In this document: one piece after another, positions 58,116 through 64,000 of the stretch
Position numbering within the stretch: the stretch's first letter is position 1
How the letters are laid out: each line of letters starts with the position of its first letter
Assembly (NCBI GenBank): GCA_032834875.1
Contig: CP135238.1
Location: 1,774,001-1,838,000, forward strand
Length of the DNA stretch: 64,000 bases
Reading direction: 5' to 3'
Source of the DNA: Sulfuracidifex metallicus DSM 6482 = JCM 9184
GTDB lineage: Archaea > Thermoproteota > Thermoprotei_A > Sulfolobales > Sulfolobaceae
Made by a program: the position numbers and the translations under genes
The notes under the pieces: model-generated
The model's input: the letters and a program-made list of their open reading frames with translations, nothing else
Database searches by the model: none
What the model was told of the DNA's origin: nothing

Positions 58116-58462
58116 TAAGTTTAAAGAAAAAGTACTCTTCTTAAAAGATTGAAAGATGATTTGAGTATAATTATTGAAGTATGTTACCTAGAAACTCTAC
58201 TTTGACATTAATAAGATAGTTTAAGAAGTTCCAGTTTCGCACCGTTACTGAGTTCCTTGCTTGGGAGATAATTATCTTGTACATTATAATAGCTATACTC
58301 ATTTATTGTCATCATTGCTCATAATATTCATAACTAGCGTCGTTCCAAAGAAAACTAAAGAAGATATAAAAAACTTATAAGAATATTGTGTAGATATTAT
58401 ATCATATCTACGTACATATATCAAGTGAAATGTATAAAATATCTTAGCTCAGGAAGAAATGT
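58116..58462. other. AT-rich gap
   Basis: No gene-like frame, repeat or RNA seen between the permease and the glycosyltransferase genes, both on the minus strand. Confidence 0.4.
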
Positions 58463-59188
58463 TCATCTTAGTACCTTTAAAATGAAGGTTTGCATTCTCA
58501 TGAAGGTTTTAGTTTCAAGTACGCCGTTCAGGGGAGAGTAAAACACCCTAAGTTTCACCAATGAAAGGAACATTAGCATAATCACCTTTAGCAGGTTCCT
58601 TGATATCTTACTGTCAGTTTCGTCGTGGATGTAACTTATTTCGACTTCCTTAACTTGATATCCATTCCTTTTGAAAGCATAGATTAAATTAACATCGAAT
58701 AAGAAGTCCTGCATCACTAGTTCGTCCTTTATAGACAAGGCTTTTCTCTTGTCAAGAACTTTAACTCCACCCTGAAAGTCCGTTAAGCCCCTTAACGAAG
58801 GAAAGAATAACTTAGTCATGAAAATGAAAGCATTATGAAGAAACTTCCTCTTAAACGGCATTCCAATGATTTTTCGTTTTACCAATACCAAATCCCCTTT
58901 CTCTATTAGTAGTTTTTCCATGTCCTCCTTCGTGATAGGCATATCCGCGTCAAGGAGTAAAACTCTTCCTGAAGATGACTTTTCTATTCCGACCTTTAAT
59001 GCACCTCCTTTTCCTAGCCTACTCTTTGAAACTAATAATTTCACTGGAAACTTCTTTACTACTTGAGGGGTATTGTCATTTCCGTCAAATACAGCTACTA
59101 TCTCAGTGTTAGTCAAGCTCGAGAGCTGTTTCAAAGTCTTTCCTATTCTCTTCTCTTCATTGTAAGCTGGAATTACTATAGATATCAT
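58463..59188 (-). CDS. GT2-family glycosyltransferase (dolichol-phosphate sugar synthase-like)
   Basis: 241 residues with the GT-A start ISIVIPAYNEEKRIGKTL, AVFDGNDNT for nucleotide binding, and the metal motif LLLDADMPIT (DXD). GLTDFQGGVKVL is the acceptor-side motif. The form resembles dolichyl-phosphate mannose/glucose synthases that make lipid-linked sugars for N-glycosylation. No C-terminal membrane domain is seen, so it is a peripheral or soluble version. Confidence 0.82.
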   Translation of the reverse strand: MISIVIPAYNEEKRIGKTLKQLSSLTNTEIVAVFDGNDNTPQVVKKFPVKLLVSKSRLGKGGALKVGIEKSSSGRVLLLDADMPITKEDMEKLLIEKGDLVLVKRKIIGMPFKRKFLHNAFIFMTKLFFPSLRGLTDFQGGVKVLDKRKALSIKDELVMQDFLFDVNLIYAFKRNGYQVKEVEISYIHDETDSKISRNLLKVIMLMFLSLVKLRVFYSPLNGVLETKTFMRMQTFILKVLR

Positions 59189-59323
59189 ATACCGATCAAC
59201 CAGTTATTCAATAAAAGCTTTTATAGAATGATAAACGCAAATATTGATAAACTGCGTTAAGACTGAGCATTCGTGTGGAATTTTCACGTTTACTACCATT
59301 TTAACCATACACCTCTCTATACG

Positions 59324-59650
59324 TCATTTATTTTCTTCTTTCCCTTGATCCTTATCTCCCAATTTCTTCATTTCCCTTATAGGGCCTTTCATTGCATCCT
59401 TGACTCCATCCTTTAGGTCTTCCATGAGCTCCTTTGTTGAATCCACGGCAACCTTTGTAGTATCCTTTATTTCTCTCTCAGTTGATTTACCTAATTCAAT
59501 GGACGACTTAGTTAATTCCTTTCCAATCTCTATCCCATCCTTCGTTATTCCTGAAGCTGCACTTAAAGACGACTTACCTACCTCTTTCCCTACATCAGTT
59601 AATTCCTTTACAGATTTCTTAGCCTCATCTTTTAATTCTTTCCAAACCAT
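59324..59650 (-). CDS. Low-complexity amphipathic helical protein with 11-residue repeats
   Basis: About 108 residues rich in K, E, D, S and T, without Cys. Eleven-residue units recur: TKDGIEIGKEL, TKSSIELGKST, then similar units continuing to KELMEDLKDG. This is the pattern of LEA-like and apolipoprotein-like helices that wrap on membranes or protect proteins in stress. The frame opens at ATG 59674 and at ATG 59650 (MVWKELKDE); the second fits the TTTATTTTA stretch upstream better. I know no specific family member. Confidence 0.55.
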   Translation of the reverse strand: MVWKELKDEAKKSVKELTDVGKEVGKSSLSAASGITKDGIEIGKELTKSSIELGKSTEREIKDTTKVAVDSTKELMEDLKDGVKDAMKGPIREMKKLGDKDQGKEENK

Positions 59651-59869
59651 GTCTATACTATTGTTTGATAACATAAAATAAACTTTATTACGTAACCTAG
59701 AGACGGATTTGATCTTATAACTAAATTAATAAATCTTATATAGGAAGTTTATTTTTTCCTGAACAGGATATTTTAAATATATTTTATGAACTAAGTTGAT
59801 GGAAATGTATTAAATATATTCGTGTTTGGTTTATAGATAAACCTATATTGAAAAATAAGAGCTAAAGAT

Positions 59870-59992
59870 ATGGACTCTGTTAATTCATTAATCGAGAAAT
59901 TAAGATATGTAATTGTTGGAGTATACTTACTAGGATCAATAGCTGCAGTTATGTTCCTCGCTCTAGGAATAACACTGATTAACTTTCAATAG
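59870..59992 (+). CDS. Possible small single-pass membrane protein, 40 aa
   Basis: ATG 59870 to TAG 59990-59992. It starts MDSVNSLIEKLRYVIVG, then one transmembrane helix (VYLLGSIAAVMFLALGITLI). TTTATAG near 59831 may be a TATA box. Small membrane proteins of this size are known in Sulfolobales, but nothing identifies it. It meets the PQQ-type remnant in another frame at its stop. Confidence 0.4.
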   Translation: MDSVNSLIEKLRYVIVGVYLLGSIAAVMFLALGITLINFQ

Positions 59993-60288
59993 CGTTAAAT
60001 GTTGACAACGGTAATTTGCTATGGAAGGCTGTTTTACCAGGAATTCCTCTTCCGCCAAAGTTCGCCGGAGCTCCTAGAGGTTCTCCAACTTACGTAGATG
60101 GTTATTTGATACAGTTAGGGGGTAATTCAATTTACGTAATGAATGCAACGACCGGCTCGTTAATTAACGTTTACAAAGTAGGCGGATTCTTCGGAATATC
60201 TAACCCTGTAATCGTGGGAAACACAATGTATCTAGTTAACAACTACGGTTGGATAATAGGAATGCCACTATCACAAATAGGAATATAG
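59992..60288 (+). pseudogene. C-terminal remnant of a PQQ-type beta-propeller protein
   Basis: From 59992 the frame reads ALNVDNGNLLWKAVLPG, then YVDGYLIQLGGNSIYVMNATTG and GGFFGISNPVIVGNTMYLVNN. These are the last blades of a PQQ-binding-like (quinoprotein dehydrogenase-type) propeller, with a repeating LYVxN and TG pattern. It has no good start codon in the fragment (TAA at 59980-59982 in frame) and lacks the N-terminal two thirds. It is a gene remnant. Confidence 0.55.
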
Positions 60289-60498
60289 AAGGATAATAAT
60301 TGCTTGTCTTATTTTAAAAATAAAAATAAAGTAAAAGATTAGGATCTAGATATATGAATTTTTTCATATTTAATTTTTACTGCAAAGGGTGCTATCCATC
60401 TCCTCATGTTGGTCTTCCGTCCCCTTTGAACTCCATGTTAAGATAAAAAAGAGAAGGGAAGAGAGGATAAAAACATACATACACAATATCCATGTTTA

Positions 60499-60716
60499 AT
60501 GATAGTTACTAACGGAGTAAGCGTAACCAAGACGCCTTGGTTCAAGCTAGGGACTATGTGGTACGCCTCTGCTCCATTCAATAGTCCCATTTGGGACACC
60601 GATGACAATTTGAGATCGGGTCGGAACGACTCTCACTGTGGGGCTTCGTCCTCTGCGTTGCTAGGTGAAGTCATAAAGCAGGAAGCCCTGCCCGTTATGG
60701 CAGGGTAGTTCACTCC
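60499..60716 (+). mobile_element. Remnant of an IS200/IS605 element (TnpB tail and right end)
   Basis: The frame 60499-60708 resembles the C-terminal tail of archaeal TnpB proteins: VTKTPWFKLGTMWYA early, and SSALLGEVIKQEALPVMAG at the end. The 3' part carries CCCTGCC (60686-60692) and GGCAGGG (60699-60705), then GTAGTTCAC, as expected for the right end and guide-RNA scaffold. No tnpA and no catalytic TnpB domain are present, so only the last part of the element remains. The ends at 32831 and 55999 share the same final motif. Confidence 0.6.
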
Positions 60717-60731
60717 GCTCTTAGTTACATT

Positions 60732-61268
60732 TCATAAACCATGGAGATACAAGAGGATTACAACACCTAAATAGATTAACGACCCTATAACGAACCATAA
60801 CTTCGATGACCAAAGTATGGACCCTTGAAACAAAGAATCAACTGAGAAATCTTTAGCACCACCAAGAAGGAAATATATGTCTATTGCCATTAGGAGCAGG
60901 TTTATTCCATATTCCTCTGCTCCAGTCCACGCTGCAGAGAGGAAGTATACCAAGTTAGTATAAAATGCAACAGTAGATGCTAGCTTCGTTAGAGCCCCCA
61001 TCATGAAGAGAACTCCAAAGGATATCTCACCTATCATAACTAGCTGTCCAGTCAATATTGGATGGGGAAACGCTACAGCATAAAGGAATTGTTTTATAGG
61101 AGATCCCTCAGCAAAATATTGTATAGTAAATCCAACGTATTGGGACGATGTAGGGTTGAAGAAGTTAGGATTAAGAAGTTTGTCGAAAACTCCTGCGAAT
61201 ATCCATATTGACCCTGCAATAAGCCTGAAGATAACCATCCAATATGAACTCCTTTGAGATTCAACCAC
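60732..61268 (-). CDS. DoxD/DoxX-type membrane protein (thiosulfate:quinone oxidoreductase-like)
   Basis: 178 residues with about four to five helices. [20 protein letters not shown] at the N-terminus and [23 protein letters not shown] match the DoxD family, whose Acidianus member is a subunit of thiosulfate:quinone oxidoreductase. TQO normally pairs DoxD with DoxA; here no DoxA-like gene is next to it, but the upstream unknown membrane protein overlaps it by eight bases and may replace it. A quinone-linked sulfur role is possible, not proven. Confidence 0.75.
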   Translation of the reverse strand: MVESQRSSYWMVIFRLIAGSIWIFAGVFDKLLNPNFFNPTSSQYVGFTIQYFAEGSPIKQFLYAVAFPHPILTGQLVMIGEISFGVLFMMGALTKLASTVAFYTNLVYFLSAAWTGAEEYGINLLLMAIDIYFLLGGAKDFSVDSLFQGSILWSSKLWFVIGSLIYLGVVILLYLHGL

Positions 61269-62184
61269 TTATCGTCACCTCAAATTTGTTAGCTATCCTA
61301 TTCGATATTTTGTAGATGTAATACGCCGAGATACCCAGGATAAGCATGCCAGTAATCACTGTTGATCCCAAAGCTAAGGCTTGTAGTATACCCCCTGTCC
61401 ATGTACCAAGGATGAACGTACCGTACTTCCACGCTACCCCTTTAGTTAAAGGAAGTGTACCAGAAGCTAAATAAAGCAATGAATTCATTGCAGTAGGAGT
61501 TAAACAGCATATTCCAGCGATTGTCCCTAAGGACGGCACCGAAGCAGTGAGAAATCCTCCTGCAGTAGATGTAGCAGATAGCCTGAAAGACCTTGGAACT
61601 GGAAACGAGTACAAGTTCATAGACACGTAAATTAGTGATATCATGTAATATGATAATATCAACGACAAGGTTAATACAGCGTCCACTCCAATACCCATCA
61701 ACATAAGATAAGGGCTCTCCACTAAAGCCAGATTATTGCCGAACTCCAATACGTTAAATCCACTTCCCTCGTAAGTCAACATGGTGAGTTGAGTGAAGTA
61801 AGAATCTACGTTAATTCCAGGGATTAGCAATAGATCAGACGTTATCAGGTATGAAATGAAATATGAAAAAGTGTAAGCAATTACCATCCACCTTCCCACT
61901 TTGTCCCTTATCACTGCCTTAATAACGTTCCTCAACCTCATAGGACCACGTACAAGGATGAACCTGCTTCCCTTTTTCCTGTAAAGTAGAAATCCAATGA
62001 TGGAGGAGAGTAAGAAGAACGCCGTTACAAACTCAATGAATGGATATAAAAACGTAACCCGTCCAGTATCAGCCATAGGAGAGTACCACAACTTGAGAAC
62101 CTTAATCCCGTTTATCACTATTGGCATTAGCACGGTAGCTTCTAGGAATAAGAAAAAATAAAAGAGAGGATTTATAGCTTTCAA
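61261..62184 (-). CDS. Multi-pass membrane protein, unknown function
   Basis: 307 residues with about 7-8 helices. A distinctive loop reads [21 protein letters not shown] with a vicinal cysteine pair. It lies between the beta-propeller gene (11 bases downstream of it) and the DoxD-like gene (8-base overlap), so these three are surely co-transcribed. I do not recognise a family; a redox or metal role of the CC pair is speculation. Confidence 0.65.
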   Translation of the reverse strand: MKAINPLFYFFLFLEATVLMPIVINGIKVLKLWYSPMADTGRVTFLYPFIEFVTAFFLLSSIIGFLLYRKKGSRFILVRGPMRLRNVIKAVIRDKVGRWMVIAYTFSYFISYLITSDLLLIPGINVDSYFTQLTMLTYEGSGFNVLEFGNNLALVESPYLMLMGIGVDAVLTLSLILSYYMISLIYVSMNLYSFPVPRSFRLSATSTAGGFLTASVPSLGTIAGICCLTPTAMNSLLYLASGTLPLTKGVAWKYGTFILGTWTGGILQALALGSTVITGMLILGISAYYIYKISNRIANKFEVTISG

Positions 62185-62195
62185 TTCTAGACACC

Positions 62196-63389
62196 TTAAC
62201 AGTGGAGTCCGGTGACCGGAGGTAGCAAAACGTTGTCTACTAGATAGCTTTCTGCATTCCCAGTCATAGGTAGAACTATGGAGGGAGCAGTGGTTAAAGG
62301 TACTTGTGTAGATACTGACAACGAGCTCAACGATATTAGAACTATCATACCTCCAGTCTTGACGTTTCCGTGAATTACAGTATAAGCGTATTGACCGTCA
62401 GGAGTTATGCCTATTTCTGACAGTCCTGGGGCTGAAGTTGAAGGCAGGGAAATCACTTTAACGAGAGAGAAAGAAGAAGTCGATATTACAGCTACCTCAT
62501 TAGAGTCAGCTGAAGCCTCAAGATAATATGAACCGTTAGGAGTAAACGTTCCCCTCTGAGCTACTACGGTGCTGGGCATCCTGACCATACCCATGAGTGA
62601 TAAGCTAGGGAGTGAGTAAAACCCTACAGAGTTATTACCTGAGAATTCGACCGCCACCATTGTTCCTTCTGGATTAGATGAAAGCATATAAGGCTCAGAT
62701 CCCTGAGATGTAACCTTTACCGTTTCAACTTTTCCATTTGCTGAATTCAACATAACGATGGAATCGTTCAACTTCATTGGTATTAATAAATACTTTCCGT
62801 CTGGAGTCCATCTTACATCACATGGATACATTGTCTTGCCGTTGCTCATAGTGAAGGTCTCGCTCCAAACTTTCTGGAGGGTATGTACGTTTATTACTTC
62901 TACAACTCCTGAAGGACCGTCAGCTATTGCAACGTAGTTCATGTGAGGAGAGTATGCAACTCCTATAAAACCAATCGAGTGACCCACCGTTAGTGTATCA
63001 ACTACCTTCATGTTAGTTGAATTAAATATCTCTACTGTCCCGTTGTTAAGTGGAACAAAGACGTATTGATTCAATGAAATCGTATCTCCATAAGGTATTT
63101 CCTCCCAATAATATACCTGTGCTGGAGAGTTTAAGGATATGTTGACCACATGCTGAAATCCCAGAAAGCTCTCAGCAGAAGAGGGATTAATTACCATTGC
63201 TATTCCCTTTTGAGTTAACGTGAGGAAATATAGAGATGATGGCGCACTAGAGGTTGAAGTAGACACGGTAGATACTGATGGATGAATAGAGGACGTCACA
63301 CCAGGCACGTTGAGCATTAGATAAGCCGAACCGAATCCAACCGCAAGGATTACTACAAATCCAGCCAAGAGAATTAACTTGTAGTTCAT
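62196..63389 (-). CDS. Membrane-anchored beta-propeller (YVTN/YncE-like) protein
   Basis: 397 residues: one N-terminal transmembrane helix ([19 protein letters not shown]), a Ser/Thr-rich linker (about 25 residues) and a seven-bladed propeller with repeats such as [14 protein letters not shown] and [17 protein letters not shown]-like blades. The C-terminus ends VTGLHC. YVTN-type propellers bind ligands or metals on the cell surface. The last His-Cys could anchor a metal or thioether, which is only inference. It leads the DoxD-like operon. Confidence 0.72.
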   Translation of the reverse strand: MNYKLILLAGFVVILAVGFGSAYLMLNVPGVTSSIHPSVSTVSTSTSSAPSSLYFLTLTQKGIAMVINPSSAESFLGFQHVVNISLNSPAQVYYWEEIPYGDTISLNQYVFVPLNNGTVEIFNSTNMKVVDTLTVGHSIGFIGVAYSPHMNYVAIADGPSGVVEVINVHTLQKVWSETFTMSNGKTMYPCDVRWTPDGKYLLIPMKLNDSIVMLNSANGKVETVKVTSQGSEPYMLSSNPEGTMVAVEFSGNNSVGFYSLPSLSLMGMVRMPSTVVAQRGTFTPNGSYYLEASADSNEVAVISTSSFSLVKVISLPSTSAPGLSEIGITPDGQYAYTVIHGNVKTGGMIVLISLSSLSVSTQVPLTTAPSIVLPMTGNAESYLVDNVLLPPVTGLHC

Positions 63390-63474
63390 AAATTAAGTAA
63401 ATTAAGTAATGTATAAAAGCTTAGTCTGTTTTTAAACTCTTTTTTCAGTTATTCTTGAAAAAAGTGTTTTGTTT

Positions 63475-63816
63475 TTAAATTGTAACTATTAGGTCTGTCT
63501 TATCTAGAATTGCTTTATAAAAGTCTGGAAAGCATCCGATCCTTGCCTCTTCTATCAGTTTATCTGCAAGGTTTCTCATAAACGTACATTGATCGCAGGC
63601 TTGAAGGTAAATTCCCATGGATTTACTGAGCGAAGAGAGCCTTTCAGCTATAGGGTTACCCTTCATGAGCAAGTAAACGTTGTTATCAATGAAGAACATG
63701 CCAGAGACACCTACACCATGTCTCCCCTCCTCAAGTTGTGGTATTATCATTTGTCCTAGAATATAGCTGCCCAAAGAGGACTCCACAATGTAGGATACCC
63801 TTCTATCAGTTGACAA
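63475..63816 (-). CDS. DsrE-family protein with CDQC motif
   Basis: 113 residues with the DsrE/TusD-like pattern: GVGVSGMFFIDNNVYLLMKG, then GIYLQACDQCTFMRNLADKL with cysteines about where DsrE proteins have their active Cys. DsrE-type proteins carry sulfur as persulfide between enzymes. TTG 63816 is the start, since GGAGGTG lies six to ten bases before it. It overlaps the preceding gene by ten bases, and that protein also contains CDQC. Confidence 0.62.
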   Translation of the reverse strand: MSTDRRVSYIVESSLGSYILGQMIIPQLEEGRHGVGVSGMFFIDNNVYLLMKGNPIAERLSSLSKSMGIYLQACDQCTFMRNLADKLIEEARIGCFPDFYKAILDKTDLIVTI

Positions 63817-64000
63817 TCCTTAACACCTCCTTCACGGTTTGGATAATTAGGTCATTTACCGTAAGTCCTTTTATTCTCTTAATTCTCTCGAGGATCTGCT
63901 TCTCGTTCTTGTTACCCTTGTTTATTTCTTCCAAGGTAGCCTCTAATGTTATAATCAATACTGCACATTGATCGCACTGGTACTTGAATTTCCCTTCATC
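63807..64000 (-). CDS. Small CDQC protein, partial (N-terminus outside window)
   Basis: The minus strand from 64000 reads DEGKFKYQCDQCAVLIITLE and continues helically to ERIKRIKGLTVNDLIIQTV, then a stop at 63807-63809. The start lies beyond the window. Only about 63 residues are visible. The CDQC motif recurs in the next gene, hinting at a thiol partner. No family is recognised. Confidence 0.55.

Overview
The window looks like a chromosomal segment of a thermoacidophilic crenarchaeon of the order Sulfolobales; the genus cannot be fixed by reading alone. The signs are an AT-rich sequence with very AT-rich gaps, TATA-like boxes about 25 to 30 bases upstream of start codons (leaderless transcripts), GTG and TTG starts, a merR/merH/merA mercury cluster, a DoxD-type protein, a sulfide:quinone oxidoreductase fragment, and a membrane-anchored GH12 glucanase.

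Layout. 1-2.9 kb: a partial AAA ATPase gene, a truncated SQR gene ending in an IS200/IS605-like end, and a long gene-poor AT-rich stretch. 3-10 kb: a defence island with an N4-cytosine-type methyltransferase, a cognate nuclease split by a frameshift, a VapB-like antitoxin with a ruined VapC, a HEPN-like protein, and a two-gene McrBC-like system (AAA+ motor with a possible EVE-like reader domain, plus PD-(D/E)XK nuclease). 10.4-12.4 kb: mercury resistance. 12.8-14.2 kb: GH12 endoglucanase and a surface-protein remnant. 14.8-19.3 kb: a complete urease cluster (ureAB fusion, ureC, E, F, G, D). 19.7-30.3 kb: amine and nitrogen catabolism genes (class III aminotransferase, APC permease coupled to a saccharopine-dehydrogenase-like enzyme, arginase-family ureohydrolase, MFS transporter, MDR dehydrogenase, FNR-like reductase, DODA-like dioxygenase). 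30.6-35.4 kb: large membrane protein, MBL hydrolase, M20 amidohydrolase. 35.5-41.9 kb: nitrate/nitrite assimilation (siroheme reductase, NarK-like transporter, molybdopterin nitrate reductase). 42-46.5 kb: a split sedolisin protease and a broken deaminase-like amidohydrolase. 46.6-53 kb: ThDP decarboxylase, APC permease, M20 hydrolase and a Rieske oxygenase alpha/beta pair. 53-59.7 kb: hypothetical genes, pilin-like protein, permease, glycosyltransferase. 59.9-64 kb: gene remnants, a TnpB-type tail, and a minus-strand set of DoxD-like, membrane, beta-propeller and DsrE-like genes.

How the parts fit together. The nitrogen theme is strong: the arginase-family enzyme would release urea, urease would turn it into ammonia, and nitrate would be reduced to ammonia by the NasA-like and siroheme enzymes. 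Two related APC permeases each overlap a catabolic gene by four bases, suggesting two import-and-degrade modules.

Decay is also visible. Three genes carry a one-base frameshift (at an A run, a G4 run and a G5 run), one of them also has an in-frame TGA, and ureG has no standard start codon at its conserved N-terminus. These may be real pseudogenes or sequencing errors. Several hairpins ending in GGGTAGTTYAC look like IS200/IS605 right ends without an intact transposase.
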